64,000 nt of DNA from Agrococcus baldri (GCA_900114805.1 FOZN01000002.1:124001-188000); one strand, 5' to 3'; shown: positions 35,430 through 43,953, counted from the first letter of the stretch. Notes: generated from the letters alone by a model not told the origin. A program made the numbers and translations.

Positions 35430-36119
35430 TCAGTCGAGCTTCGCGTCGTCGCCCTCGCGCGCGGGGCGCTCATCATCTCCGAGCTCGCCGAGCGGCGCCT
35501 CGTCGCCGGTGCGACGCCGGCTGCGCGCATCGTCGATGCGCTGCGACGCGCGCGACTGCATCTCGTAGAGGCGATCCTGCACGTCGTGGATGCGGTCGCG
35601 CGCCTCCTGCATGCGCTCCTGCAGATCGTGCACGCTCTCGGCCGCCCGGCGGCCCAGGGAAGCACCCACCGGAGCGGGGTGCTCGACCCGCTCGCCCACG
35701 CGCGCGAGCGCCTGCTCCGCGGCGACGCGGGCCTGCTCGGCAGCCTGCCGCGCCTGGTCGGCAGCGGCGCGCAGGGGTGCCTGCACGTTGACCCCGGCCC
35801 AGGCCGCGAACGCGGCGGCTCCCAGGCTCGCCTCCTCCTGGTCGCTCTCGGCGAAGATGAACGGCATCAGCCAGTCATCGATCTCGTCGAAGGGCGCCAG
35901 CACGATCGAGTAGAAGCGGTGCTGCCCGTCCTCGCGGACGGTCACGAGCCCCGCGTCGCGGAGCGTGCGCAAGTGCTTCGAGACCGTCGGCTGCGGAACG
36001 CCGAGCGTCTCGACGATCTGGCTGACACTGGCCTCGCCCGTCATCGAGCGGCGCTCCAGGAGCACGCTGAGGATGTCCCGTCGCGTACTGTCCGCGATCA
36101 CGCTGAAGATGTCGGCCAT
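35430..36119 (-). CDS. ArsR-family winged-helix regulator with long coiled-coil tail
   Basis: Residues 1-75 are a clear ArsR-type wHTH: MADIFSVIADSTRRDILSVL, then the recognition helix region VPQPTVSKHLRTLRDAGLV and the wing REDGQHRFYSI. No metal-binding CxC motif is seen. The remaining 150 residues are Ala/Glu/Arg-rich and predicted helical (QARQAAEQARVAAEQAL), probably a coiled coil. It is divergent from ktrB with 125 bases between, so it may control potassium uptake; this is inference from position only. Confidence 0.85.
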   Translation of the reverse strand: MADIFSVIADSTRRDILSVLLERRSMTGEASVSQIVETLGVPQPTVSKHLRTLRDAGLVTVREDGQHRFYSIVLAPFDEIDDWLMPFIFAESDQEEASLGAAAFAAWAGVNVQAPLRAAADQARQAAEQARVAAEQALARVGERVEHPAPVGASLGRRAAESVHDLQERMQEARDRIHDVQDRLYEMQSRASQRIDDARSRRRTGDEAPLGELGDDERPAREGDDAKLD

Positions 36120-36244
36120 GTCGAAAGCATGCCAGCGCCGTGCGGTCGCGACAAACCGCATCCGCCATGCACGCCCGACTCGAGGGACTACGCTGGGCGC
36201 GTTTGGCGCCGCCGGCGCTCCGATCCCGCGGAAGGGCACAGCAC

Positions 36245-37675
36245 GTGGCTGAGCAGCGGACCTCTGACGAGGGGTCGTTCCTGGCACGCATGCGCGACCG
36301 CCTCGACATGTTCGCCGGCTCGTACCCCGCGCGCTTCGCGATCTTCGTCTTCGCCGGCCTCAACCTGCTGTTCGCGGTGCTGCTGGCGACTCCCTGGGCG
36401 GCGGCCGACGGGCAGGCGACGGCGCCGATCGACGCCTTCTTCCAAGCGGTCAGCGTGGTCTGCGTCACGGGGCTCACGGTGGTCGACATGGCGACGCACT
36501 GGAGCCCGTTCGGAAACGCGGTGGTGATGATCGGCGTCGAGGTCGGCGGCATCGGCGTGCTGACGCTCGCGTCGCTGCTGGGCATGACCATGGCGCGCCG
36601 GCTCGGGCTGCGCCAGCGGCTGATGGCCGCGAGCGACACGAACCCGTCGCGGGTGCGCAAGGGCGTCGTCAAGGAGGGCCAGGCCATCCGCCTCGGAGAG
36701 GTCGGCGGGCTGCTGCGCATCGTGGCGCTGTCCGTGCTGGTGTTCGAGGCCGCCCTCATCGTGCTGCTGTTCCCGCGCCTGCTGCTGGCGGGAAAGGAGC
36801 CGCTCGCGGCCCTGTACGAGTCGACCTACTGGTCGATCATGGCGTTCACGAACTCCGGCTTCATGCCGACCGTGGAGGGCCTGGCCCCTTACGCGACCGA
36901 CCCGTGGTTCCTGATCGTGCTGATGCTCGGCGTCTTCACCGGCTCACTCGGCTTCCCCGTCTACTTCGTGCTGCTGCGCCACCTCGGTCGGCCGCGGCAG
37001 TGGTCGCTGCACGTGAAGCTGACCATCTCGGTCTCGATCATGCTGTTCCTCGCCGGTGGCCTGGTCTACCTCGTGCTCGAGTGGGGCAACGCCGACTCCT
37101 GGGGCACCAGGGACTTCGGGCAGCAGGTGCTGCATGCCTTCTTCCTGTCGTCGATGGCGCGCTCGGGCGGCTTCGCGATCGACGACCTGGGCCTGCTGCA
37201 CAACTCGAGCCTGCTGGTGACCGACATGCTGATGTTCGTCGGCGGCGGCTCGGCCTCCACGGCCGGCGGCATCAAGGTGACGACGCTCGCGATCCTCTTC
37301 CTCGCCGCTGTCGCCGAGGCGCGCGGACGCAAGTCGATGGAGGCCTTCGACCGCCGCATCCCCTCCGACGTGCTGCGCCTGGCGGTCTCGGTGACGCTCT
37401 GGAGCGCGACGATCATCGCCACGGTCACCGTCGTGCTGCTCGAGATCACGGGCGCGCCGCTGTCATTCGTGCTGTTCGACGTGATCAGCGCCTTCGGCAC
37501 CGTCGGCCTCTCGACCGGCTTCACCCACCAGGGGCTGGAGGACTCGGCGAAGGTCATCCTGGCGCTCACGATGTTCGCCGGCCGCATTGGTAGTGTGACG
37601 CTCGCCGCGGCGCTGGCAGCGAGCCAGAAGACGCAGCTGTTCACGCGCCCCGAGGAGAGGCCGATCGTTGGTTGA
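36245..37675 (+). CDS. ktrB: Potassium transporter membrane subunit KtrB/TrkH
   Basis: The channel subunit of a Ktr-type K+ uptake system. Four pore-loop signatures are recognisable: FQAVSVVCVTGLTVVD, SIMAFTNSGFMP, MARSGGFAI and SAFGTVGLSTGF, with the conserved glycines. Length is 476 residues. The start is GTG at 36245 (GTG GCT GAG). The stop overlaps the ktrA start by eight bases. Confidence 0.93.
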   Translation: MAEQRTSDEGSFLARMRDRLDMFAGSYPARFAIFVFAGLNLLFAVLLATPWAAADGQATAPIDAFFQAVSVVCVTGLTVVDMATHWSPFGNAVVMIGVEVGGIGVLTLASLLGMTMARRLGLRQRLMAASDTNPSRVRKGVVKEGQAIRLGEVGGLLRIVALSVLVFEAALIVLLFPRLLLAGKEPLAALYESTYWSIMAFTNSGFMPTVEGLAPYATDPWFLIVLMLGVFTGSLGFPVYFVLLRHLGRPRQWSLHVKLTISVSIMLFLAGGLVYLVLEWGNADSWGTRDFGQQVLHAFFLSSMARSGGFAIDDLGLLHNSSLLVTDMLMFVGGGSASTAGGIKVTTLAILFLAAVAEARGRKSMEAFDRRIPSDVLRLAVSVTLWSATIIATVTVVLLEITGAPLSFVLFDVISAFGTVGLSTGFTHQGLEDSAKVILALTMFAGRIGSVTLAAALAASQKTQLFTRPEERPIVG

Positions 37676-38339
37676 CAGGATTCCCCACGACGCGCCCGTG
37701 CTGGTGATCGGCCTGGGCCGCTTCGGCGCAGGCACCGCCGGGCAGCTCTCGCGCCTCGACCGCGAGGTGCTCGCGATCGACGACGACATCAACCTCGTGC
37801 AGAAGTGGTCCGAGCGCCTCACCCACACGGTGCAGGCCGACGCCCGCTCGATCGACGCCCTCAAGCAGCTCGGTGCGCAGGACTTCTCGATCGCCGTGTG
37901 CGCCGTCGGCTCGTCGATCGAGGCATCGGTGCTGATCGTCGCGAACCTCGTCGACCTCGGCATTCCGCAGATCTGGGCGAAGGCCATCAGCCAGTCGCAC
38001 GGCAAGATCCTCAGCCGCATCGGCGCCAACCACGTCATCTACCCCGAGGCCGAGGCCGGCGAGCGCGTCGCGCACCTGGTCTCCGGCCGCATGCTCGACT
38101 ACATCCAGTTCGACGACCAGTTCGCGATCGTGAAGATGTACCCGCCGAAGCGCATCCGCGGCATCACGCTCGCCGAGTCGCAGGTGCGCTCGAAGTACCA
38201 CCTGACCGTGGTGGGCGTGAAGAGCCCCGGCGGCGAGTTCACCTACGCCACCCCCGAGACGATCGTCTCGAACCACGACCTGATCATCGTCTCGGGCAAC
38301 CAGGCGGACATCGAACGGTTCGCCGGCCTCGGCTCGTGA
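37668..38339 (+). CDS. ktrA: Potassium uptake regulatory subunit KtrA/TrkA
   Basis: A cytoplasmic RCK protein that gates KtrB by nucleotide binding. The Rossmann motif VIGLGRFGAGTAGQL with the acidic DDD at the end of strand 2 forms the RCK_N domain; residues from about 140 form RCK_C. Length is 223. It begins with TTG at 37668, seven bases after CGAGGAGAGG inside ktrB, and overlaps ktrB by eight bases. Confidence 0.93.
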   Translation: MVDRIPHDAPVLVIGLGRFGAGTAGQLSRLDREVLAIDDDINLVQKWSERLTHTVQADARSIDALKQLGAQDFSIAVCAVGSSIEASVLIVANLVDLGIPQIWAKAISQSHGKILSRIGANHVIYPEAEAGERVAHLVSGRMLDYIQFDDQFAIVKMYPPKRIRGITLAESQVRSKYHLTVVGVKSPGGEFTYATPETIVSNHDLIIVSGNQADIERFAGLGS

Positions 38340-38731
38340 CGCGCGCGATCGACGACGCGGCCCGCTGCCCCTGCGGCACGGGCCTGCCCTTCGGCGAGTG
38401 CTGCGCGCCCATCCAGCGCGGCGAGCGCGAGGCCGCGACCGCCGAGGCGCTCATGCGCTCCCGCTACACGGCCTTCGCGCTCGAGGACGTCGACTGGCTG
38501 CTGGCCTCCTGGCACCCGTCAACGCGGCCGCGCTCGCTCGAGCTGGACCCGGGCATCCGCTGGCTGCGTCTCGACGTGCTCGACACCACAGGCGGCGGCC
38601 CGTTCGACCGCGAGGGCACGGTGGCGTTCGAGGCTCACTGGGTGGCCGAGGGCACGCGCGGCTCGATGCGCGAGCTGAGCACCTTCCGCCGCGACGCCGG
38701 CTGGCAGTACGCCGGCGGCGACCGCATCTGA
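38336..38731 (+). CDS. YchJ family protein with SEC-C-like motif
   Basis: A 131-residue protein that begins with a metal-binding SEC-C-like motif (CPCGTGLPFGECC) and continues with the YchJ middle domain (ALMRSRYTAFAL, WHPSTRP). Function unknown; the family is an NTF2-like fold. GTG at 38336 overlaps the ktrA stop by four bases. Confidence 0.87.
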   Translation: MTRAIDDAARCPCGTGLPFGECCAPIQRGEREAATAEALMRSRYTAFALEDVDWLLASWHPSTRPRSLELDPGIRWLRLDVLDTTGGGPFDREGTVAFEAHWVAEGTRGSMRELSTFRRDAGWQYAGGDRI

Positions 38732-38770
38732 GTTCGCCCGCGCAGCGTCCGAGTCGGCCGATGCAGTGCG

Positions 38771-39595
38771 TCAGCCGGCCGCCAGCTCCTGCGCGCGTGC
38801 CAGCGCGGCCGCCGTCGCGCGGTCGAAGACCGCACCGAGATCGGCCTCCTGCAGCACGCCGATCGCCTGCTCCGTGGTGCCCTTGGGGCTCGTCACCCGG
38901 CGGCGCAGCTCGGCCGGCTCGCTGCCGTCGGCGGCGAGCAGCTCGGTCGCGCCGCGGAACGTGCCCTGCACCATCGTGGCCGCCTGCTCGGCCGTGAAGC
39001 CCATCCGCTCTGCCGTCTTCGTCAGCTCCTCGATGAGCAGGAAGACGTACGCGGGGCCGGAGCCCGAGATGGTCGAGAGCGCGTCGATCTGCGACTCGTC
39101 GAGCACGATCACCTCACCCACCGCCTCGAACATGCGCGCCACCAGCGCGACGTCCGCCTCGCTCGCGCGGCTGCCGCCCGCGACGCCCGTGACCCCGAGG
39201 CCGACGGTCGAGGGCGTGTTGGGCATCGCCCGCACGACCGAGGCGGATGCCGGCAGTGCGGCCTCGATGGACGCCGTGGTGGTGCCGGCCGCGATCGAGA
39301 CGACCACCGCATCCGTCGCCAGGTGCGGAGCGATCTCGCGCGCCAGCTCGACGATGCCCGCGGGCTTCACGCCCAGCACCACGAGCTTCGCACCGTCGAC
39401 CGCGCGGGCATTGCCGCCGGGCTCGTCGACGAGCGCGATGGACTCGACGCCGTCGAGCTGGATCGCGGCCGCCTTCTCGACGGTGCGGTTGGTGACCGCG
39501 ATGCGCTCCGCGCCGTGCTGCACGAGGCCCTGCAGGATCGCGCCGCCCATGGAGCCGACGCCGAGCATTGCGATGGGAGGGAGGAGATCGGTCAT
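38771..39595 (-). CDS. proC: Pyrroline-5-carboxylate reductase
   Basis: Catalyses the last step of proline synthesis with NAD(P)H. The N-terminal Rossmann motif MLGVGSMGGAIL and the C-terminal ProC signature (around SGSGPAYVFLLIEEL and RRRVTSPKGTT) are intact. Length is 274 residues. TAGCCT ends six bases before the ATG. It is divergent from the CDF transporter. Confidence 0.94.
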   Translation of the reverse strand: MTDLLPPIAMLGVGSMGGAILQGLVQHGAERIAVTNRTVEKAAAIQLDGVESIALVDEPGGNARAVDGAKLVVLGVKPAGIVELAREIAPHLATDAVVVSIAAGTTTASIEAALPASASVVRAMPNTPSTVGLGVTGVAGGSRASEADVALVARMFEAVGEVIVLDESQIDALSTISGSGPAYVFLLIEELTKTAERMGFTAEQAATMVQGTFRGATELLAADGSEPAELRRRVTSPKGTTEQAIGVLQEADLGAVFDRATAAALARAQELAAG

Positions 39596-39601
39596 GCCGC
39601 C

Positions 39602-39648
39602 AGGCTACCGAGGGGCCGCAGGACACGCGGCGCGCGCCCGCGTAGACT
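39602..39648. promoter_or_regulatory. Divergent leaderless promoters of proC and the CDF transporter
   Basis: Minus-strand TAGCCT (39602-39607) is six bases from the proC ATG. Plus-strand TAGACT (39643-39648) is seven bases from the GTG of the transporter at 39656. No clear -35 boxes. Confidence 0.5.
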
Positions 39649-39655
39649 CGCGGCC

Positions 39656-40618
39656 GTGAGCGCATCCCACGGTACGAAGGCAGTCGTCGCGGCATTCCTC
39701 GCCAACACCGGCATCGCCATCACGAAGTTCGTCGCCTGGTTCTTCTCTGGCTCGGCGTCGATGCTGGCGGAGGCCATCCACTCGGTCGCCGACGCCGGCA
39801 ATCAGCTGCTGCTGCTGCTCGGCGGCAGGCTGGCGAAGAAGAAGGCGACGCCCGAGCACCCGTTCGGCTACGGCCGCGAGCGCTACATCTGGGCGTTCAT
39901 CGTGGCGCTCGTGCTCTTCTCGGTCGGCGGGCTCTTCTCGATCTACGAGGGCGTCAGCAAGCTGCGGGACCCGCACGAGCTCTCGGTGCCGTGGCTGCCG
40001 CTGACGGTGCTCGCGATCGCGATCGTGCTGGAATCGTTCTCGATCCGCGTCGCGATCAAGGAGGCGAACGCGGTGCGCGGCAAGTCGGGCTGGTGGGAAT
40101 TCATCCGCAAGGCGAAGAGCCCCGAGCTGCCGGTCATCCTGCTCGAGGATCTCGCGGCCCTGCTCGGCCTCGTCTTCGCGTTCGTCGCGGTCGGCCTCAC
40201 GGTGCTGACCGGCAACCCGCTCTTCGACGCGCTCGGCACGCTGTTCATCGGCGCCCTGCTGATCGTCGTCGCGATCGTGCTGGCGATCGAGATGAAGTCG
40301 CTGCTGCTCGGCGAGGGCGCGACGCGCGAGGACCACGCGCGCATCCAGCAGGTGATCAACGGCAGCTCGGGCGTCGAGGCGCTCATCCACATGAAGACGC
40401 TCTATCTCGGCCCTGACGAGCTGATGATCGCCGCGAAGGTGGCATTCCCGCCGCAGTCCGACATCGAGCACGTCGCGCGCACGATCAACGACCTCGAGTC
40501 GCGGCTGCGCGATCAGGTGCCGCACGCGCGAGTGATCTACATCGAGCCCGACCTCTACGTCGAGCAGCCCGAGATCGCACCCTCCACCGACCACATCGTC
40601 ATCCAATCGGGGAACTGA
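39656..40618 (+). CDS. Cation diffusion facilitator family transporter
   Basis: An inner-membrane divalent cation/proton antiporter, probably for Zn2+ or related metals. Metal-site motifs are HSVADAGNQ in the second membrane segment and the LLLEDLAALLGL region (EDLAA) in the fifth, the ExxxD variant of the SLC30A9-like group. A cytoplasmic domain follows from about residue 215. Length is 320 residues from GTG at 39656. Confidence 0.88.
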   Translation: MSASHGTKAVVAAFLANTGIAITKFVAWFFSGSASMLAEAIHSVADAGNQLLLLLGGRLAKKKATPEHPFGYGRERYIWAFIVALVLFSVGGLFSIYEGVSKLRDPHELSVPWLPLTVLAIAIVLESFSIRVAIKEANAVRGKSGWWEFIRKAKSPELPVILLEDLAALLGLVFAFVAVGLTVLTGNPLFDALGTLFIGALLIVVAIVLAIEMKSLLLGEGATREDHARIQQVINGSSGVEALIHMKTLYLGPDELMIAAKVAFPPQSDIEHVARTINDLESRLRDQVPHARVIYIEPDLYVEQPEIAPSTDHIVIQSGN

Positions 40619-40650
40619 CCCGCACAGCCCGTCTTGTGTAGGCTGTCTGC

Positions 40651-41064
40651 ATGGACTTCCTGCACTCACTCCTCCTCGCGACGCACCTGATCGGCGCCTC
40701 GCTGCTGGTCGGCACGTTCTTCGTGCAGATGCGCGCCAAGGCCGCGCACAACTTCACGGTCATGCTGGTGGGCGCCTCGCTGCAGCTGCTCTCCGGTGTC
40801 GGCCTGTACGGGCTGGCGATGGCGGGCGACGGCGACCCCAATCACATGAAGCTCGGCATCAAGGGCCTCATCGCGCTGGTCGTCTTCGTCGCCGCGCTGA
40901 TCGGCTTCCTGCGCCAGAAGGCGATCCGCAAGGAGCAGGCGACCCTCAAGACCGGCGGCGCGCAGATCGTCGCCGACGTCGCGATCGAGCGCAAGCTCAT
41001 GCCGTTCTTCCACGCGGCGGGCGGGCTCGCGCTCGTGAACCTGCTGATCGCAGTGTTCTGGTGA
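40651..41064 (+). CDS. Membrane protein of unknown function
   Basis: A 137-residue protein with four hydrophobic segments; the first contains a histidine (ATHLIGASLLVGTFF) and the last a second one (FFHAAGG). No family recognised. TAGGCT ends six bases before the ATG. The next small gene begins ten bases after its stop. Confidence 0.7.
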   Translation: MDFLHSLLLATHLIGASLLVGTFFVQMRAKAAHNFTVMLVGASLQLLSGVGLYGLAMAGDGDPNHMKLGIKGLIALVVFVAALIGFLRQKAIRKEQATLKTGGAQIVADVAIERKLMPFFHAAGGLALVNLLIAVFW

Positions 41065-41073
41065 GGTGAGCGG

Positions 41074-41346
41074 ATGGGTTGGCTCGAGCCGGCAGCGTGG
41101 GCCCTGGTGCTCGGCACCACGGCCGCGCTCATCCTGCTCGGGCCGCGCATCTGGCACAGCCGCTCGTGGCAGCGGGCCCGCAGGTCGGGCGGGCCCGGCA
41201 TCCTCGACGAGATCTACCGCCCGGCCGCCTACGAGCAGCAGCTGGCCGCGCAGAGCCAGGCCGAGGCCGGCGACAGCATCGACCAGCTCGAGCCGAGGCG
41301 CCCTGCCCGAAATCCCAACGTGTCAGGTGTCGACTCGCCGCACTGA
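41074..41346 (+). CDS. Small membrane-anchored protein
   Basis: A 90-residue protein with one N-terminal membrane segment (WALVLGTTAALILLG) and a charged soluble tail (YRPAAYEQQLAAQSQAE). Family unknown. Its last twelve codons lie inside a 69-bp palindromic repeat, so the native C-terminus may have been replaced by repeat sequence. Confidence 0.6.
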   Translation: MGWLEPAAWALVLGTTAALILLGPRIWHSRSWQRARRSGGPGILDEIYRPAAYEQQLAAQSQAEAGDSIDQLEPRRPARNPNVSGVDSPH

Positions 41347-41379
41347 GTGCGCCGAGCGCGCACCTCGCACGTTGAGATT
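41311..41379. repeat. 69-bp nested palindrome, copy 1
   Basis: Layout: 17-base outer arm, 7-base spacer, 21-base inner palindrome, 7-base spacer, 17-base outer arm. The right arm (CCTCGCACGTTGAGATT) equals that of copy 2 at 53571-53639; the left arm differs from a perfect match at three positions. The inner palindrome is TCGCCGCACTGAGTGCGCCG plus A. It overlaps the 3' end of the plus-strand gene and touches the tadA stop codon. Confidence 0.88.
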
Positions 41380-41840
41380 CAGCGGCGGTCGGCGAAGAAG
41401 GCGCGCAGCTGCGTCTCGGCCTCCTCGGCGAGCACGCCCGCGACCACCTCGACGCGGTGCGGCAGCCGCCGCTCGCGCAGCACGTCCACGACGCTGCCGG
41501 CCGCACCCGCCTTCTCGTCCCAGGCGCCGAACACCACGCGCTCGACGCGGCTGGCGAGGATCGCCCCCGCGCACATGACGCATGGCTCCAGCGTGACGAC
41601 CAGCGTGCATCCGTCGAGCCGCCACGAGCCCAGTTGCGCCGCCGCCGCCCGCAGCGCGACCACCTCGGCGTGCGCGGTCGGGTCGTGCCTCGCCTCGCGC
41701 TCGTTTCGGCCGGTGCCGATGACGGTGCCGGATGCGTCCACGACGACCGCGCCGACCGGCACGTCGGCGGTGGTCTCGGCCGCCGCCGCCTGCTCGAGCG
41801 CGAGGCGCATGAGCGCCTCGTCGTGCGCTGCCGGCCGCAT
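41379..41840 (-). CDS. tadA: tRNA adenosine(34) deaminase TadA
   Basis: Converts A34 to inosine in the tRNA-Arg(ACG) anticodon. The zinc cytidine-deaminase motifs HAEV (with catalytic Glu) and [11 protein letters not shown] are present. Length is 153 residues. ATG at 41840 follows AGGAGAGCGG. The target tRNA gene is also in this window (56870-56942). Confidence 0.93.
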   Translation of the reverse strand: MRPAAHDEALMRLALEQAAAAETTADVPVGAVVVDASGTVIGTGRNEREARHDPTAHAEVVALRAAAAQLGSWRLDGCTLVVTLEPCVMCAGAILASRVERVVFGAWDEKAGAAGSVVDVLRERRLPHRVEVVAGVLAEEAETQLRAFFADRR

Positions 41841-41888
41841 CCGCTCTCCTCGCGTCGGGCGCCCCGTGCGCCCAGTACCCTGAACCCT

Positions 41889-42527
41889 ATGCGAGTCCAC
41901 GTGGCCGACCACCCGCTCATCACGCACAAGCTCACGGTGCTGCGAGACGAGCGCACCCCCTCCCCCACCTTCCGCTCCCTGGTGGGCGAGCTGATGACCC
42001 TGCTCGCCTACGAGGGCACGCGCAACGTGCGGGTGACGCCGAAGCAGATCCAGACGCCGGTGACCACGACCACGGGCGTCGCGATCGCCGAGCCGCGGCC
42101 GCTCGTGGTGCCGATCCTGCGCGCCGGTCTCGGCATGCTCGAGGGCATGACGGCGCTCGTGCCGACCGCCGAGGTGGGCTTCCTGGGCATGGCGCGCAAC
42201 GAGGTCACGCTCGAGCCGACCACCTACGCCGAGCGGCTGCCGGACGACCTCTCCGACCGCCAGTGCTTCGTGCTCGACCCGATGCTCGCCACCGGCGGCT
42301 CCCTCTCGGGCGCCATGCAGTTCCTGTTCGACCGCGGCGCCGTCGACGTCACCGCCATCTGCCTGCTCGGCACCCCCGAGGGCCTCGCGCGCGTCGAGCG
42401 CGACATGGAGGGCCGCGACGTCACGATCGTGCTGGGCGCGCTCGACGAGGGCCTCGACGAGCGCGGCTTCATCGTGCCGGGCCTCGGCGACGCCGGTGAC
42501 CGCCTCTACGGCACCGTCGACGACTGA
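41889..42527 (+). CDS. upp: Uracil phosphoribosyltransferase
   Basis: Salvages uracil with PRPP to UMP. The PRPP motif [11 protein letters not shown] and the uracil-binding ending [16 protein letters not shown] are clear. Length is 212 residues. TACCCT ends seven bases before the ATG, and the start is divergent from tadA. Confidence 0.95.
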   Translation: MRVHVADHPLITHKLTVLRDERTPSPTFRSLVGELMTLLAYEGTRNVRVTPKQIQTPVTTTTGVAIAEPRPLVVPILRAGLGMLEGMTALVPTAEVGFLGMARNEVTLEPTTYAERLPDDLSDRQCFVLDPMLATGGSLSGAMQFLFDRGAVDVTAICLLGTPEGLARVERDMEGRDVTIVLGALDEGLDERGFIVPGLGDAGDRLYGTVDD

Positions 42528-42563
42528 GCCGGCAGGCGGGGCGGATGCCCTGCCTCGGCCGGC
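42528..42563 (+). terminator. Hairpin directly after upp
   Basis: GCCGGC and AGGCGGGGC pair with GCCCTGCCT and GCCGGC around a GGAT loop, with a two-base bulge. It begins at the base after the upp stop codon. No T run follows. Confidence 0.55.
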
Positions 42564-42582
42564 GACGCCGGTTTCCGTCACA

Positions 42583-42634
42583 CTTCGTCACATTGTTGCG
42601 AAGTTTGACAGCAAACGCCCGAAGCGGCGATACT
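42583..42634 (+). promoter_or_regulatory. Promoter TTGACA-18-GATACT with upstream operator-like repeat
   Basis: TTGACA at 42605-42610 and GATACT at 42629-42634 are separated by 18 bases, the best sigma-70-like promoter of the window. Just upstream CTTCG...CGAAG (42583-42603) is an inverted repeat that includes the GTCACA half of a direct repeat, so a regulator may bind there. Transcription should start at or next to the ATG at 42642. Confidence 0.72.
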
Positions 42635-42641
42635 GGCAGGC

Positions 42642-42737
42642 ATGACGACCACTTTCGCCCCCCAGACCGTCCTCGCGACGAACGGGACGAACGGCATGAT
42701 GATGCCGGCGGTCGCCATGCGTCGAATGTGTGCTTGA
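42642..42737 (+). CDS. Leaderless 31-residue small ORF before the winged-helix gene
   Basis: ATG at 42642 lies seven bases after the GATACT hexamer, so the mRNA would start with this codon. The peptide starts MTTTFAPQTVLATNG, has a run of three Met (GMMMPAVAM) and ends MRRMCA. I do not recognise a family. The ending, a basic pair plus Cys, is reminiscent of actinobacterial leader peptides that act by attenuation, but this is inference. It is followed by 240 bases with a hairpin and then the regulator gene. Confidence 0.5.
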   Translation: MTTTFAPQTVLATNGTNGMMMPAVAMRRMCA

Positions 42738-42980
42738 GCGCAGCTCGCACCGTCCGACCGCTCCCTGAGGAGTCGCTGACGCCACGGCGTCGCACCTCTG
42801 AGGCCTGAGCAGCCCCACCGGGCACCACCCTTCGGGTGGCACCCGCGGAGCGGTCCCCGAACCCGCAGCGGTTCGCACCGACAGATCGACTCATCCAGTC
42901 GCACGCGACTGAGTCGGCGGCCCTCATCGCCCGTACCCTCACGGCACGGCCGCCGCCGACAGCACGCCGGAAGGCCCATC
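42738..42980 (+). other. Long untranslated stretch with hairpin before the winged-helix gene
   Basis: No gene is supported here. GGG..CCACCC-TTC-GGGTGG..CCC forms a hairpin at 42820-42843. With the promoter and small ORF upstream this is a 5' leader of about 340 bases for the regulator at 42981, unusual where most genes lack leaders. Confidence 0.5.
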
Positions 42981-43736
42981 ATGACCATCACCGACATCTC
43001 CGCATCGCTCGCCACCCGCCGCCCCTCCCGGGCGCGCGGCACCGTCTACGGCTCGGCCGCCACGCACGGCAGCAGCGCGCTCGCACCCGCGGCGACCGAG
43101 CGCATCCAGCCCGAGCACGCCGCAGCGGCGCCCTCGCCCGTGCGCGCCGTGCCGGCCGGCACCGAGGCTCGCGGCTTCGTGCTCTACGTCGGGCTCGGCG
43201 AGGACGCCGCTGCCGCCGATCACGTCGAGCTGGCGCGGCTGGTCGGCGAGCTGCGCGCCCTCACCTCCCGGCTCGCGCCCAGCGCCCAGACCCACGCAGC
43301 CGTCGCACTCGCCCCGGCGGGCGCCGGCGGCCGCGACGTCGACGTGGTGCGCCGCGCGCTCGGCGACCCCGCAGTGCAGCAGCCTGCCCCGGAGGCGGAG
43401 GCTGACACCGGCATCGTCATCGACCTGACCCGCAAGCGGGTGGCGCTCGGCGACGACATCGCACCGCTGACCTACCGCGAGTTCGAGCTGCTGCAGCACA
43501 TCGTGCTGCGTGAGGGCACCACGGTGGGCCGCTGCGACATCATCGACGCGCTGTGGGACGCCGACGCCGACGACCGCCCGAACGAGCGCACCATCGACGT
43601 GCACGTGCGCCGGCTGCGCGCCAAGCTGGGCGGCTACGCCGAGATCATCCGCACGGTGCGCGGCGCCGGCTACCGCTTCGACCGCCACGCCGACGTGACG
43701 GTGCTGGCGAGCGGCCCGAGCCCCGACCGCTTCTGA
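42981..43736 (+). CDS. Winged-helix DNA-binding protein (OmpR-type domain, no receiver)
   Basis: A 251-residue protein. The C-terminal 100 residues are an OmpR/PhoB-type wHTH: LTYREFELLQHIVLREG, then TIDVHVRRLRAKLG with the recognition helix and the wing VRGAGYRFD. The N-terminal part lacks the phospho-acceptor pattern of a receiver domain and is Ala-rich; its middle (RGFVLYVGLGEDAAAADHVE) may be a small ligand or dimer domain. It is probably a transcription factor. The unusual leader upstream suggests post-transcriptional control. Confidence 0.85.
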   Translation: MTITDISASLATRRPSRARGTVYGSAATHGSSALAPAATERIQPEHAAAAPSPVRAVPAGTEARGFVLYVGLGEDAAAADHVELARLVGELRALTSRLAPSAQTHAAVALAPAGAGGRDVDVVRRALGDPAVQQPAPEAEADTGIVIDLTRKRVALGDDIAPLTYREFELLQHIVLREGTTVGRCDIIDALWDADADDRPNERTIDVHVRRLRAKLGGYAEIIRTVRGAGYRFDRHADVTVLASGPSPDRF

Positions 43737-43821
43737 GACGCCGCTCGCGAAGCGCCGGCCACAGGAGAATCACAGACACCTCTGGGCTCCCTCGTTACCC
43801 ATCCGTTATACATTCGTCGCA

Positions 43822-43919
43822 CGTTGATCGTTGTGCTGTGGCGGTCAGCGGAAGCGAAGTCACAGGCCTCGCTTGGTGCAAGGGACCGGGGCCGACTGAG
43901 AGAACTCAGTCGGCCCTTT
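43822..43919 (+). ncRNA. Possible small RNA
   Basis: TACATT at 43810-43815 could be a -10 element; about 100 bases later comes a perfect terminator. In between AAGCGA...TCGCTT (near 43853-43875) can form another stem. No reading frame of note is present. It could instead be the 3' end of the winged-helix mRNA. Confidence 0.33.
43890..43919 (+). terminator. Strong intrinsic terminator
   Basis: GGCCGACTGAG-AGAA-CTCAGTCGGCC is a perfect 11-pair stem with a four-base loop, followed by CTTTG. It ends either the winged-helix transcript or a separate small RNA. Confidence 0.85.
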
Positions 43920-43953
43920 GCCTTGCCCGGCGCCGGCGATCGCGACGCCGGGC

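Noticed and set aside
42738..42980. A riboswitch before the winged-helix gene
   Set aside because: I could not match the stems to the consensus of any riboswitch class; only one simple hairpin is certain.
42836..43405. Overlapping frame of 189 codons across the leader and start of the winged-helix gene
   Set aside because: Arg-rich, no ribosome site, out of frame with the recognisable wHTH protein.
43780..43920. 6C RNA (actinobacterial structured RNA)
   Set aside because: The stem loops lack the runs of at least six cytosines that define it.
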